Part shown: positions 1-9,619 of the stretch, in pieces
How the letters are laid out: the number at the start of each line of letters is the position of its first letter
Numbering within the stretch: position 1 is the stretch's first letter
Origin: Bradyrhizobium sp. Ce-3
GTDB lineage: Bacteria; Pseudomonadota; Alphaproteobacteria; Rhizobiales; Xanthobacteraceae
Length of the DNA stretch: 64,000 bases
Assembly (NCBI RefSeq): GCF_022835695.1
Contig: NZ_BQUV01000002.1
Span: forward strand, 558,001 to 622,000
Direction of reading: 5' to 3'
The notes under the pieces: model-generated
The model's input: the letters and a program-made list of their open reading frames with translations, nothing else
Databases searched by the model: none
What the model was told of the DNA's origin: nothing
Program-made: the position numbers and the translations under genes

Positions 1-174
1 ATTAACCTGATCGACCTGTCGATGCCGCAGCCGACACTGGTGCCGAATGATGCGCCCTGCATCAGCGACGATGAGTGTGTTCGCCGGCTCGCGAGGGCCG
101 TCGAGGAGCATGATTCCGAGCATCTCGATGAGGTCGCCCGCTTGATCGGCCGGCTCGCCGTTACGATCGAATAA
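1..174 (+). CDS. C-terminal end of an unidentified protein (partial)
   Basis: The frame is open from the first base to a TAA at 172-174 and gives 57 residues that continue from outside the window. The visible part is acidic and looks helical, with the stretch DDECVRRLARAVEEHDSEH near the middle and the end RLAVTIE. I do not recognise the family. It ends 136 bp before pcm on the same strand. The reading frame is supported only by its openness and plausible composition. Confidence 0.5.
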   Translation: MNLIDLSMPQPTLVPNDAPCISDDECVRRLARAVEEHDSEHLDEVARLIGRLAVTIE

Positions 175-310
175 AACGCACCAGGGTGCGCGTCCCGGGA
201 GCGCGTTTCGCGCGCCAACGCCGTGTTGCGTTTTGGCGGAGCTTGTTCCAAAAGATGGCCCTGTTCTAGCTTCTCCAGCGGCAATGCCGCGACTTGCAGG
301 GTCTCCGCCA

Positions 311-976
311 ATGAACGGTTTTTCGACCGCGCGCCAGTACATGGTCGATGGTCAGGTGCGTCCGAGCGACGTGACTGACGATCGAATTCTCGAAGCCATG
401 CTGACGGTGCCGCGCGAGGTGTTCGTCCCGGCCAGCAAGCAGGCGCTCGCCTATCTGGACCTCGATCTGGATGTCGCCGAGGGCGGCGCGGCCAAGCGCT
501 GTCTGATTACGCCGGCGCTGCTCGCCAAGATGCTCCAGGCCGCCGAGATCAAGGTGACCGACCGGGTCCTGGTCGTCGGCTGCGCGACCGGCTACGCCGC
601 CGCCATCGTGGCGCGGTTTGCGGCGCAGGTCAGCGCGACGGAGAGCGATCCGGCGCTTGCCCCGAAGGCGACTGCCGTCTTGGCCCAGCTCGGGCTGCAG
701 AACGTGACGGTCAGGACCGCCGCGGCCGCCGACGGCGATGCCGCGGGCGCGCCCTATGACGTCATCGTTCTCAATGGCGCGACCGAGATCGTTCCGACCG
801 GGTTGTTCGGCCAGCTCAAGGAGGGGGGCCGGCTGGTCGGGGTGTTCGGCCTGACGCCACCGCCGCGCGCCACCCTCGTGACCCACTCCCACGGGGATTT
901 CGGCCATCGCGAGCTGTTCGACGCCGCGGCGCCCGTGCTGCCCGGATTCGAGCGGGTTCCTGCCTTCGTCTTCTGA
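311..976 (+). CDS. pcm: Protein-L-isoaspartate O-methyltransferase family protein
   Basis: Predicted SAM-dependent methyltransferase of the PIMT family, cytoplasmic, which repairs isoaspartyl residues in damaged proteins. The translation (221 aa from ATG 311) begins MNGFSTARQYMVDGQVRP, the usual start of alphaproteobacterial members; an in-frame upstream start at 233 would add 26 unconserved residues. The SAM motif I is VLVVGCATGY (residues 86-95), a variant of the usual VLEIGTGSGY, and the Rossmann-type strands YDVIVLNGA and GGRLVGVFG follow. The weak motif I (CATG in place of GTGSG) is typical of this rhizobial subgroup, so true PIMT activity is inferred. It lies directly upstream of the TolC-type gene on the same strand, an arrangement known from rhizobia. 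Confidence 0.85.
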   Translation: MNGFSTARQYMVDGQVRPSDVTDDRILEAMLTVPREVFVPASKQALAYLDLDLDVAEGGAAKRCLITPALLAKMLQAAEIKVTDRVLVVGCATGYAAAIVARFAAQVSATESDPALAPKATAVLAQLGLQNVTVRTAAAADGDAAGAPYDVIVLNGATEIVPTGLFGQLKEGGRLVGVFGLTPPPRATLVTHSHGDFGHRELFDAAAPVLPGFERVPAFVF

Positions 977-1173
977 CCGCTACCGCGCTGCGCTGGCTGA
1001 TAAAATCCCGTTCTGAATCAGAAGTGTGGCCCGTTTGCCCCATGTGAAGAGTTTCCACCATGTTCCGTTGCGGGGTAGTTCCGTTGCCCTTAGCTGCGGA
1101 CTAAGGTGAGGCGGGACTCACTTCGTCTGAAGCGACCGCCGGAACTGACTTGGGTGTGGAGACGGCGACTACA

Positions 1174-2574
1174 ATGATTGGATTACCGGGGATGCGTGGG
1201 GTGAAGGCTATCACCGCGGCTGCGACTGCCGTCCTGATATTGGCAGAGATGGGCCCCGTGCCCGCGCTGGCCGAAACGATCGAATCCGCGCTGGTGCGGG
1301 CCTACCAGAACAATCCCCAGCTGAACGCACAGCGTGCGTTCGTGCGGTCGACCGACGAAAACGTTCCGCAGGCGCTCTCGGGTTACCGTCCGAAGGTCTC
1401 GCTGACGGCCACCGCCGGCGGGCAATACACCGACGAACAGTTGACGCAGGGGAGCCCGGCATTGTCCGGCGTGAGCCGGCAGCGCACCGTCGGCATCACC
1501 GCCAGCCAGTCGCTGTTCAACGCACAGAATGCGCCGAAGGTGCGCCAGGCCGAAAGCCAGGTGTCGTCGGCGCGTGAAGGCTTGCGCGTGCTCGAGCAGT
1601 CCGTGCTTTTGAGCGCCGCCACCATCTACATGGACTATCTCCGCGATTCCGCCATCGTCGAGGTTCAGCGCAGCAATACGCGGGTGCTGGAACAGACGCT
1701 GAAGCAGACCCAGGACCGCTTCAACGTCGGCGAAGTGACGCGAACCGACGTTGCGCAGTCCGAGGCCCAGCTTGCGGCCGGCAAAACCCAGCAGCTCACC
1801 GCCGAATCCAACCTGACGACGACGCGATCGAACTATCGCCGCATCATCGGCAACGAGCCGCAGAATCTCGCGCCAGGCTCGCCGGTCGACCGGTTCCTGC
1901 CGGCGACGCTCTCTGCCGCTGTCGAGCTCAGCCTGACCCAGAACCCGAACGTCACCGGTGCGATGTTCGGCGTCGACGTCAATTTCCTGCAGACCAAGGT
2001 TGCCGAAGGCGCGCTGCTGCCGACGGTTGGGCTGCAGGCATCGGTCAGCCAGGGCTATGAGACGCAGTTGACCGTGTACCGCCTGTTCAACGCCTCGGTC
2101 GGGGTTCAATTCTCGCTGCCGATCTATCAGGGCGGCACGGAATATTCCCTGATCCGCCAGTCCAAGGAATCGCTGGCGCAGCAGCGTCTGGTGCTGGATC
2201 AGACCAGGGATCAGGCCCGCGCCAACGTGATCACCGCCTGGGGCCAGCTGGTCGCCGGCAAGTCGCAGGTGTCGTCGGCGCAGGCGCAGGTCGCCGCATC
2301 CGAGATCGCGCTCAACGGTGTGCGTGAAGAAGCCAAGGCCGGCCAGCGCACCACGCTCGACGTGCTCAACGCGCAGCAGGCGCTGGTCACCGCGCGCAAC
2401 ACGCTGGTCAACGCACAGCACGATCGCGTCGTCGCGTCCTACAACGTGCTGAACTACATCGGCCGGCTGTCGCCGCAGGTGATGGGCCTTTCGACCACCG
2501 TCTACGATCCGAGCGTGCATTACCAGCAGGTTCGTGACAACTGGACCGGCGTCCGCACACCCGACGGCCGCTAA
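1174..2574 (+). CDS. tolC: TolC family outer membrane channel protein
   Basis: Outer-membrane/periplasmic efflux duct for type I secretion or RND/EmrAB-type pumps. From ATG 1174 the protein has 466 aa; GGAGA lies about 12 bases upstream, and an in-frame TTG at 1150 is less likely. A signal peptide (MRGVKAITAAATAVLILAEM...ALA) is followed by ETIESALVRAYQNNPQLNAQRA, the start of the first outer-membrane-efflux repeat. Two such repeats are visible: long coiled coils rich in Gln/Ala/Ser (e.g. VRQAESQVSSAREGLRVLEQ) and the beta segment VGVQFSLPIYQGG. The second repeat contains TTLDVLNAQQALVTARNTLV, a hallmark TolC stretch. It could serve the EmrAB pair at 60-63 kb or export the RTX protein at 50.7 kb; both are inferences. 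Confidence 0.92.
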   Translation: MIGLPGMRGVKAITAAATAVLILAEMGPVPALAETIESALVRAYQNNPQLNAQRAFVRSTDENVPQALSGYRPKVSLTATAGGQYTDEQLTQGSPALSGVSRQRTVGITASQSLFNAQNAPKVRQAESQVSSAREGLRVLEQSVLLSAATIYMDYLRDSAIVEVQRSNTRVLEQTLKQTQDRFNVGEVTRTDVAQSEAQLAAGKTQQLTAESNLTTTRSNYRRIIGNEPQNLAPGSPVDRFLPATLSAAVELSLTQNPNVTGAMFGVDVNFLQTKVAEGALLPTVGLQASVSQGYETQLTVYRLFNASVGVQFSLPIYQGGTEYSLIRQSKESLAQQRLVLDQTRDQARANVITAWGQLVAGKSQVSSAQAQVAASEIALNGVREEAKAGQRTTLDVLNAQQALVTARNTLVNAQHDRVVASYNVLNYIGRLSPQVMGLSTTVYDPSVHYQQVRDNWTGVRTPDGR

Positions 2575-2916
2575 CGTCCGGACATCTTCACGTCGTCATC
2601 GCTTGTCGCGCCATGTTTGTGGTTCTGAGTTAATCAGGACCACGGACAGGCGCGTTTGCTTGCAATCGATAATTGGCCTGACATACCGTTTTATCGGGCA
2701 GCAAGGCGATTCGCGGCGAGCCGGCGTAGCGTGATGACAGGTGCGACGCCACCTGTCATCACGCTGCATTGGGCGACACGAAGCTTGCACGAGGCCGCGG
2801 GCGGGCGTGATCTGGGGACAAGTCGGGCGGGAGCAACGAAAATCTCCGCCCGCTTCATCGGAACCGGCGAATCCTCTCAGGCTTGATGTAAAATAAGTTT
2901 CGATGTGGAGTCGGAG
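2575..2916 (+). other. tolC-popZ intergenic region with a long perfect hairpin
   Basis: No gene is evident in these 342 bases. At 2728-2765 there is a perfect 16-bp inverted repeat (AGCGTGATGACAGGTG and its complement) around a 6-base loop. No T-run follows, so it is not a classical terminator. It may be a transcription or mRNA-processing signal, or a small RNA hairpin. Confidence 0.7.
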
Positions 2917-3654
2917 ATGACGCAACCTGCGAAGGTCCAAGAGCCCTCGATGGAGGAGATCCTGGCGTCGATCCGTCGCATCATTGCCGATGACGAGGCG
3001 AAGCCGGCCGCAGCCGACAAACCTGCGGCGGTCGCAGCGCCGCCGCCCAAGGTCGAGCCACCAGCAGCCAAGCCCGCGATGAAGAGCCCGCCGCCCGCAG
3101 CGCCTCCGGCCGCGAAGGCTGCCGCGCCAGCGCCGAAGTCGGCGCCGCCTGCACCGGCGCCAGCCAGCAACAGTCAGGACGACATCGATTCGCTGCTCGC
3201 CAGTCTCGACGAGGCGACGCCCGCGGCCGAGATCAGGCCGTCGCCGCAGCCCGAGGCCCAACCCGAAGCCGATGTGTTCGAGCTGACCGACGATATGGCA
3301 CTGCCGGAGCCGGCCGCCGCGCCGTCGTTCCGCAAGGTCGAGCCGCAGGACGATGTCGAGTTCACGGAAGCTCGCACACGGGCGCCGGAACCGATGCGAG
3401 AGCCGGTTCGAGAAGCACCGGCGGTCGAAACCGCGCCGATGCAGCAGATCATCTCGGGAACCACGATGCGGGCGGTCGAATCCGCCTTCAACTCGCTGGC
3501 CAACACCGTGCTGAGCAACAATGCTCGGACGCTGGAGGATCTGGTCAAGGAGATGCTGCGGCCGATGCTGAAGTCCTGGCTGGACGACAATCTGCCGGGG
3601 CTGGTCGAGCGGATCGTCAAGGCAGAGATCGAGCGGGTCTCCCGCGGGCGCTAG
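2917..3654 (+). CDS. popZ: PopZ-like polar organizing protein (DUF2497)
   Basis: Polar scaffold protein of the alphaproteobacterial PopZ family, which forms a polar matrix that anchors ParB-origin complexes. At 245 aa from ATG 2917 (GGAG 7-10 bases upstream) it has the three expected parts. The N-terminal helix is EPSMEEILASIRRIIADDE (residues 8-26). The middle is a Pro/Ala-rich, then acidic, disordered linker (about residues 30-160). The C-terminal oligomerisation domain contains LEDLVKEMLRPMLKSWLD and LPGLVERIVKAEIERVSRG. A GTG four codons upstream (2905) is an alternative start. It sits between tolC and valS. Confidence 0.9.
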   Translation: MTQPAKVQEPSMEEILASIRRIIADDEAKPAAADKPAAVAAPPPKVEPPAAKPAMKSPPPAAPPAAKAAAPAPKSAPPAPAPASNSQDDIDSLLASLDEATPAAEIRPSPQPEAQPEADVFELTDDMALPEPAAAPSFRKVEPQDDVEFTEARTRAPEPMREPVREAPAVETAPMQQIISGTTMRAVESAFNSLANTVLSNNARTLEDLVKEMLRPMLKSWLDDNLPGLVERIVKAEIERVSRGR

Positions 3655-3869
3655 CGCCGCCGCACGGGCCTTGGCAGCCGCTATTCAGCTCCCCAAATGC
3701 CCCAGAGAGCCGCGGTTCTGGTAAGGTCAGAGCCGAAACTCTAACCCCCTGTTTTGACGCGTTTCGCTCGAAAACGCCTTCGACGCCCGCTTTTGGCGTG
3801 CCGGTCCGGTTGACTTGGTGCGCTCTGGCGGCTTTCTACCCTTTCCCCCATGGTCCACAGCGCATTGTC

Positions 3870-6737
3870 ATGATCGAGAAAAACTACCAGCCCGCCGATA
3901 TCGAGCTCCGGATGGCCCAGATCTGGGAGGAGAGCGGTGCGTTCAAGGCCGGCCAGCCCGAGCGCAAGGACGCCGCGCCTTTCACCATCGTGATCCCGCC
4001 GCCGAACGTCACCGGCTCGCTGCACATGGGCCACGCGCTCAACAACACGCTGCAGGACATCCTGTGCCGCTTCGAGCGGATGCGCGGCCGCGACGTGCTG
4101 TGGCAGCCCGGCACCGACCATGCCGGCATCGCCACCCAGATGGTGGTCGAGCGTCAGCTGATGGAACGGCAGGAGCCGGGCCGCCGCGACATCGGCCGGG
4201 CCAAGTTCCTCGAGCGGGTCTGGCAGTGGAAGGCCGAAAGCGGCGGCACCATCGTCAACCAGCTGAAACGCCTCGGCGCATCCTGCGATTGGTCGCGCGA
4301 GCGCTTCACCATGGACGAGGGGCTGTCGCGCGCCGTCGTCAAGGTGTTCGTCGAGCTGCACCGCCAGGGCCTGATCTACAAGGACAAGCGTCTGGTCAAC
4401 TGGGACCCGAAGCTGCTCACCGCGATCTCCGATCTCGAAGTGGTGCAAAAGGAGATCAAGGGGCATCTCTGGTACCTGCGCTATCCGATCGAAGGCCGCA
4501 GCTTCAGCCCCGAGGATCCGAAATCGTTCATCGTGGTCGCGACCACGCGTCCGGAGACGATGCTCGGCGACACCGCGGTCGCGGTGCATCCGGACGACGA
4601 GCGCTACACCGACCTGGTCGGCAAGCACGTCATCCTGCCGCTCGTCGGCCGCAAGATTCCGATCGTCGCCGACGACTACTCCGATCCCGAGAAGGGATCG
4701 GGCGCGGTCAAGGTGACGCCGGCGCACGACTTCAACGATTTCGAGATCGGCAAGCGCCACGGCCTGCCGCAGATCAGCGTGCTGGATCAGGAAGGCTGCC
4801 TGAATCTCACCGGCAACGAGGACTATCTGCGCGGCTTGCCGGCGGGCGTCGACGAATTCGCGGCGGAGTTTCACGGCATCGAACGCTTCGCCGCGCGCAA
4901 GAAGATCGTGGCGCGGCTGGAGGAGTTCGGCTTCCTCGAGCGGATCGAGCCCAACACCCACATGGTGCCGCATGGCGACCGCTCCGATGTGGTGATCGAG
5001 CCCTATTTGACCGACCAGTGGTACGTCGATGCCCATACGCTGGCGCAGCCGGCGATGGCGGCGGTGCGCTCGGGCGAGACGACGTTCGTCCCGAAGAACT
5101 GGGAAAAGACCTATTTCGAGTGGATGGAGAACATCCAGCCCTGGTGCATCTCGCGCCAGCTCTGGTGGGGCCATCAGATCCCGGCCTGGTATGGACCCGA
5201 CGGCAAGGTGTTCGTCGCCGAGACCGAGGAAGAGGCGGTCGGCAACGCGCTCGGCTATTACGTCGAACAGGAAGTCATCACGCCGGAGCAGGGCCACGAC
5301 ATGGCGGTTGACCCCGCCAAGCGTGAGGGCTTCATCACGCGTGATGAAGACGTGCTCGACACCTGGTTCTCGTCGGCATTGTGGCCGTTCTCGACGCTGG
5401 GCTGGCCGGACGACACGCCGGAGGTCGCGCGCTACTACCCGACCAACACGCTGGTCACGGGTTTCGACATCATCTTCTTCTGGGTCGCCCGCATGATGAT
5501 GATGGGCCTGCATTTCATGAAGCAGGCGCCGTTCTCGACCGTCTACATCCACCGCCTCGTCCGTGACGAGAAGGGCGCGAAGATGTCGAAGTCGAAGGGC
5601 AACGTCATCGACCCGCTCGGCGTGATCGACGAATACGGCGCCGACGCGCTGCGCTTCGCGCTGACCCGCGAGGCGGCGCAGGGCCATGACATCCGGCTGT
5701 CGCCGCATCTGGTCGAGACCAACCGCAACTTCGCGACCAAGTTCTGGAATGCCTGCCGCTTCGCCGAGATGAACGAGTGCGTCAAGCCGGACGGTTTCGA
5801 TCCGAAGGGCGCCAAGGAGACGTTGAACCGCTGGATCGCGCACGAAACCTCGCGCGTCACCCGCGAGGTGACCGAGACGATCGAGGATCATCGCTTCAAC
5901 GATGCCGCGGCTGCGATCTACCGCTTCGTCTGGAACGTGTTCTGCGACTGGTATCTCGAGCTCGCCAAGCCGGTGCTGATGGGCGAGGAGGGCGCCGCCA
6001 AGGCCGAGACCCGCGCCATGATCGCCTGGACGCGCGACGAGATCCTCAAGCTGCTGCATCCGTTCATGCCCTTCATCACGGAGGAGCTGTGGGCGGTGAC
6101 GGCAAAACGCGACGGCCTGCTCGTGCTGGCGCCCTGGCCACGCAAGCCGGGCGTGACCGGCGAGCAGCTGGCGGCGATCGCGACCGCCGGTCCGGTGGTC
6201 GATCCGATCATTCCGCCAGTGATTGCCGCGCTCGACGCCGACGCGTTCAGCGATCCCGCGGCTGAAGCCGAGATCGGCTGGGTGGTCGATCTCGTCACCG
6301 CGATGCGCTCGGTGAAGGCGGAAATGAACATCCCGCCGTCGACGCTGACGCCGCTGGTGATCGTGACGACTTCGGACGAGACGCGCGACCGCGCCCAGCG
6401 CTGGAACGACACCATCAAGCGCCTCGCGCGCTTGTCGGAGATTTCCTTCGCCGACGCCGCGCCGCAAGGCGCCATGCAGCTGCTGGTGCGCGGCGAAGTG
6501 GTCGCGCTGCCGCTCAAGGGCGTGATCGATCTTGCCGCCGAACGGACACGGCTGGAGAAGGAGCTCGGCAAGGCCGATGCCGACATCAAGCGCGTCGACG
6601 CCAAACTCTCCAACGAGAAGTTCGTCGCCAACGCGCCGGAAGAGCTGGTCGAGGAAGAGAAAGAAAAGCGCGCGGCTGCGCAGGAGCGCCGGGCCAAGAT
6701 CCTCGAGGCGATCGAGCTGCTGAAGAAGGCGTCATGA
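3870..6737 (+). CDS. valS: Valine--tRNA ligase
   Basis: Class I aminoacyl-tRNA synthetase that charges tRNA-Val; cytoplasmic. 955 aa from ATG 3870 (MIEKNYQPADIELRMAQIWE); an in-frame ATG at 3798 would add 24 unconserved residues. The ATP-binding HIGH motif is HMGH (52-55), following FTIVIPPPNVTGSL, and the KMSKS loop is KMSKSKGN from residue 571. The editing (CP1) domain lies between, including TTRPETMLGDTAVAVHPDD. The C-terminal coiled coil (LAAERTRLEKELGKADADIK onward) is the tRNA-binding arm of ValRS. Length and domain order are normal. Confidence 0.98.
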   Translation: MIEKNYQPADIELRMAQIWEESGAFKAGQPERKDAAPFTIVIPPPNVTGSLHMGHALNNTLQDILCRFERMRGRDVLWQPGTDHAGIATQMVVERQLMERQEPGRRDIGRAKFLERVWQWKAESGGTIVNQLKRLGASCDWSRERFTMDEGLSRAVVKVFVELHRQGLIYKDKRLVNWDPKLLTAISDLEVVQKEIKGHLWYLRYPIEGRSFSPEDPKSFIVVATTRPETMLGDTAVAVHPDDERYTDLVGKHVILPLVGRKIPIVADDYSDPEKGSGAVKVTPAHDFNDFEIGKRHGLPQISVLDQEGCLNLTGNEDYLRGLPAGVDEFAAEFHGIERFAARKKIVARLEEFGFLERIEPNTHMVPHGDRSDVVIEPYLTDQWYVDAHTLAQPAMAAVRSGETTFVPKNWEKTYFEWMENIQPWCISRQLWWGHQIPAWYGPDGKVFVAETEEEAVGNALGYYVEQEVITPEQGHDMAVDPAKREGFITRDEDVLDTWFSSALWPFSTLGWPDDTPEVARYYPTNTLVTGFDIIFFWVARMMMMGLHFMKQAPFSTVYIHRLVRDEKGAKMSKSKGNVIDPLGVIDEYGADALRFALTREAAQGHDIRLSPHLVETNRNFATKFWNACRFAEMNECVKPDGFDPKGAKETLNRWIAHETSRVTREVTETIEDHRFNDAAAAIYRFVWNVFCDWYLELAKPVLMGEEGAAKAETRAMIAWTRDEILKLLHPFMPFITEELWAVTAKRDGLLVLAPWPRKPGVTGEQLAAIATAGPVVDPIIPPVIAALDADAFSDPAAEAEIGWVVDLVTAMRSVKAEMNIPPSTLTPLVIVTTSDETRDRAQRWNDTIKRLARLSEISFADAAPQGAMQLLVRGEVVALPLKGVIDLAAERTRLEKELGKADADIKRVDAKLSNEKFVANAPEELVEEEKEKRAAAQERRAKILEAIELLKKAS

Positions 6738-6752
6738 TCCGCGCCTCGACGC

Positions 6753-7358
6753 TCAGAACCGCTTGCTGAGGAATTTCGATCCCTTCAGCCCGTAGCGCCA
6801 GGGCAGCTCGACGGCCTTGGTGATGCCGATCCGCACTCCCGTGACGATGTCGGGCGGCTCCAGCCGCGCGTGGAGCGCGATCGGCGGCCGGTCGAGCGGC
6901 AGTTCGCTGTGCGCGATGGTGATGCCCATCGCCTCGCACAGCTTGCCGGGGCCTGAACACAGCGCGCGCTCGTCCTCGAGCCCGCGCCGGCGGCGCATCG
7001 CGGCGAGCCCGTGGGTCGGTTCGATCGCGCGGATCAGCACGGCGCTGGCCGAGCCGGCTTCCTCGCAGACGAAGTTGACGCACCAGTGGATGCCGTAGGA
7101 GCGGTAGACATAGGAGAAGCCCGGCGGGCCGAACATCACCTGGTTGCGCGGGGTCGGGCCGTTGTAGGAGTGCGCGGCCGGTTCGGTGTGATGGTAGGCC
7201 TCGACCTCGGTGATGATGCCGCCGACGCCGCCGACCAGGAAGGTCGCGCCGATCAGCTCGGGCGCGACCTCATGGACGCTGCGGTCGAAGAACGCGCGTT
7301 TCAGAGTTTTGCCGAGGCGCGGCGCGGTCGCGCGGGTGAAGCGGGGTTTTTGAGCCAT
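6753..7358 (-). CDS. mpg: DNA-3-methyladenine glycosylase (MPG/AAG family)
   Basis: Base-excision repair glycosylase that removes alkylated and deaminated purines. 201 aa from ATG 7358 ([20 protein letters not shown]); an ATG/GTG region further upstream would add about 32 poorly conserved residues. AAG-fold signatures: [30 protein letters not shown] (catalytic Glu in TEVEAY), [30 protein letters not shown], and [13 protein letters not shown] near the end. It is convergent with valS, with 15 bp between the stop codons. Confidence 0.93.
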   Translation of the reverse strand: MAQKPRFTRATAPRLGKTLKRAFFDRSVHEVAPELIGATFLVGGVGGIITEVEAYHHTEPAAHSYNGPTPRNQVMFGPPGFSYVYRSYGIHWCVNFVCEEAGSASAVLIRAIEPTHGLAAMRRRRGLEDERALCSGPGKLCEAMGITIAHSELPLDRPPIALHARLEPPDIVTGVRIGITKAVELPWRYGLKGSKFLSKRF

Positions 7359-7490
7359 TTTGAGGTAGGAATCGGCGTGGAACGGACCGCAAGACTGCCA
7401 ATATCTGGGCTGATCTGCTAGGGTCGCAGGGCGGGTTGCGAGCCGCATCAACACCGATTAGCTAAGGTCTCTCGCGACTTGCAGGCACCT

Positions 7491-8450
7491 ATGGTCACCA
7501 TCGTCGACACCATCTCCACCACTCAGCTCCGCCCGCGTCACCCCGAAAAGGTGAACCGGCCCGATGCCGTGTCGCCGCCGAAGCCGGACTGGATCCGGGT
7601 TCGCGCGCCGAACACGCGCGGCTATGCGGATACGCGCAAGATCGTGAAGGAGAACGGCCTCGTCACGGTGTGCGAGGAGGCGGGCTGCCCCAATATCGGT
7701 GAGTGCTGGGACAAGAAGCACGCCACCTTCATGATCATGGGCGACACCTGCACCCGCGCCTGCGCGTTCTGCAACGTCAAGACCGGCATGCCCGGCGCGC
7801 TCGACGCCCATGAGCCCGAACACGTTGCCGAGGCGGTCTCCAAGCTCGGCCTGGCCCATGTCGTCATCACCTCGGTCGATCGCGACGATCTCGCCGACGG
7901 CGGCGCCGAGCATTTTGCGCAAGTGATCCGCGCCATCCGTGCGCGCTGCCCGACCACCACGATCGAGATCCTGACACCGGACTTCCTGCGCAAGGAAGGC
8001 GCGCTCGAGCGCGTGGTCGCGGCCAAGCCCGATGTCTTCAACCACAATCTGGAGACCGTGCCGTCGGGCTATCTGACGGTCCGTCCCGGCGCGCGCTATT
8101 TCCATTCGATCCGGCTGCTGCAGCGGGTCAAGGAAATGGACCCGACCATCTTCACCAAGTCCGGCATCATGGTCGGCCTCGGCGAAGAGCGGCACGAGGT
8201 GCTGCAGGTGATGGACGATCTGCGCTCGGCCGACGTCGACTTCCTGACCATCGGCCAGTATCTGCAGCCGACCCGCAAGCATCACGCCGTGATGCGCTAC
8301 GTGACGCCGGACGAGTTCGCCGGCTACGAGCGCGTCGCCTATACCAAGGGTTTTCTGATGGTGTCGGCGAGTCCGCTGACACGCTCGTCGCACCATGCCG
8401 GCGAGGATTTTGCCAAACTGCAGGCGGCCCGCACGGCCCGCGGCCGCTAG
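7491..8450 (+). CDS. lipA: Lipoyl synthase
   Basis: Radical-SAM enzyme that inserts two sulfurs into octanoyl groups on E2/GcvH proteins to make lipoate. 319 aa from ATG 7491, the family-typical length here; an in-frame TTG at 7479 is unlikely. The auxiliary [4Fe-4S] cluster cysteines are C61, C66 and C72 ([12 protein letters not shown]) and the radical-SAM cysteines are C87, C91 and C94 (CTRACAFC). Other signatures: [34 protein letters not shown] and MVGLGE. The terminal motif [14 protein letters not shown] carries the conserved Ser that ligates the auxiliary cluster. Confidence 0.97.
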   Translation: MVTIVDTISTTQLRPRHPEKVNRPDAVSPPKPDWIRVRAPNTRGYADTRKIVKENGLVTVCEEAGCPNIGECWDKKHATFMIMGDTCTRACAFCNVKTGMPGALDAHEPEHVAEAVSKLGLAHVVITSVDRDDLADGGAEHFAQVIRAIRARCPTTTIEILTPDFLRKEGALERVVAAKPDVFNHNLETVPSGYLTVRPGARYFHSIRLLQRVKEMDPTIFTKSGIMVGLGEERHEVLQVMDDLRSADVDFLTIGQYLQPTRKHHAVMRYVTPDEFAGYERVAYTKGFLMVSASPLTRSSHHAGEDFAKLQAARTARGR

Positions 8451-8504
8451 ATTTTGTAACCGGCGGTGAGCCGGCGCCATCACGCGCCGTCGCTCGATCG
8501 AGCC

Positions 8505-9068
8505 ATGATTGAGCCTTTGGACGGGACAATGCAGCGCGTTCTGGTGATGGGATCGTCGGGATCCGGCAAGTCGACCTTTGCGCGGCGGCTGTCCGCCATG
8601 ACGGGCATCCCGACTGTGTCGATCGATGCGCTGTTCTGGAAGCCGGGCTGGATCGAATCCGACAAGAACGAATTTGAGCACCGTATGACCGAAGCCGCCC
8701 GCGCACCGCGCTGGATCATGGATGGCAACTATATGCGGCATGGTGCGGGTGAGCTGCGCCGCGAGCTCTCCGACACGATCATCTGGTTCGACCTGCCGCG
8801 ATCGACCTGCATGCTCGGTATCTTCAGGCGGATTGCCGGCAGCTATGGCCAGGTCCGCCCCGAGATGGCGGAAGGCTGCCCCGAGAAGATCGACCTCGAA
8901 TTCTTCCGCTACGTCTGGACCTATCGCCAGCAGCAGCGGCCGAAGCTGCTCGAATATTTTGCCGGTCTGCGCGCCGATCAAGCGCTGGTCTGCTTCACCG
9001 ATCGGGCCCAGGCGGACGATTACCTGAAGCGCCTCGCACGCCTGCAAAACCGTGCGAGTATCCACTGA
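8505..9068 (+). CDS. P-loop kinase-like protein (adenylate kinase / FlaR 'topology modulation' family)
   Basis: Small P-loop NTPase resembling proteins annotated as DNA topology modulation protein FlaR or adenylate-kinase-like. The Walker A motif is GSSGSGKSTFARRL, followed by IPTVSIDALFWKPGW and RWIMDGNY, the substrate-binding segment typical of this group. Later come DTIIWFDLPRSTC and a lid-like EFFRYVWTYRQQQRPK. ATG 8505 and ATG 8529 are both possible starts; the latter leaves only two codons before the first strand. The substrate is unknown. The TGA stop overlaps the ATG of the next gene (TGATG), so the two are probably translationally coupled. Confidence 0.8.
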   Translation: MIEPLDGTMQRVLVMGSSGSGKSTFARRLSAMTGIPTVSIDALFWKPGWIESDKNEFEHRMTEAARAPRWIMDGNYMRHGAGELRRELSDTIIWFDLPRSTCMLGIFRRIAGSYGQVRPEMAEGCPEKIDLEFFRYVWTYRQQQRPKLLEYFAGLRADQALVCFTDRAQADDYLKRLARLQNRASIH

Positions 9069-9535
9069 TGCCGCGATTCTCCAGCAAACGGCGGGTCCGC
9101 CACACCGCATCTCAAATGTTCGATCTGGTCGCCGACGTCGAGCGCTATCCCGAATTCGTGCCGCTGTGCCAGGCGCTCAAGGTCCGCCAGCGCACGCCGA
9201 AGGACGACGGCACCGAGATCGTGGTGGCCGACATGACGGTCTCCTTCAAGCTGGTCAAGGAAACCTTCACCAGCAGGGTGACGCTCGACCGGCCCAACCT
9301 GAAGATACTGGTCGAATATCTGCGCGGCCCGTTCAGCAATCTGGAGAATCGCTGGAGCTTCGAGCCGAAGTCCGAGGCCGAATGCGATGTCGGCTTCTTC
9401 CTGAACTACGAGTTCAGGAGCCGGATGCTGGCGATGCTGATGGGCTCGATGTTCGACGCCGCCTTCTCACGCTTCGCGGCGGCGTTCGAGAAGCGGGCGG
9501 ATCAGGTCTACGGCAAGCCTCAGCTGTCGACGTAG
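9068..9535 (+). CDS. RatA/COQ10-type START-domain protein (coenzyme Q-binding)
   Basis: 155-aa START/polyketide-cyclase-fold protein of the COQ10/RatA family. It begins MPRFSSKRRVRHTASQMFDL and contains VADVERYPEFVPLC, the hallmark of this family, then ADMTVSFKLVKETFTSRV and a C-terminal helix including RSRMLAMLMGSMFDAAFSRFA. In alphaproteobacteria this gene usually sits next to lipA. Annotation pipelines call it a RatA toxin, but a ubiquinone-binding chaperone role is at least as likely here. It overlaps the upstream P-loop gene by one base. Confidence 0.88.
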   Translation: MPRFSSKRRVRHTASQMFDLVADVERYPEFVPLCQALKVRQRTPKDDGTEIVVADMTVSFKLVKETFTSRVTLDRPNLKILVEYLRGPFSNLENRWSFEPKSEAECDVGFFLNYEFRSRMLAMLMGSMFDAAFSRFAAAFEKRADQVYGKPQLST

Positions 9536-9565
9536 CGACGCCGCCTCGGCATTCCCGGAACGCAA

Positions 9566-9588
9566 ATGCCCGGCGCAGGGCCGGGCAT
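9566..9588. terminator. Hairpin between convergent genes (possible bidirectional terminator)
   Basis: A perfect 9-bp stem (ATGCCCGGC / GCCGGGCAT) with a 5-base loop lies between the convergent ratA-like and BA14K genes. There is no T-run. Its GCCGGGCATGACGG sequence also resembles a palindromic repeat unit, so terminator function is uncertain. Confidence 0.45.
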
Positions 9589-9619
9589 GACGGATGATGC
9601 GTGGGGCTCGTTCGCCGAC

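Noticed and set aside
3741-6467. 908-codon open frame opposite valS
   Set aside because: Antisense shadow of valS with typical high-GC composition.
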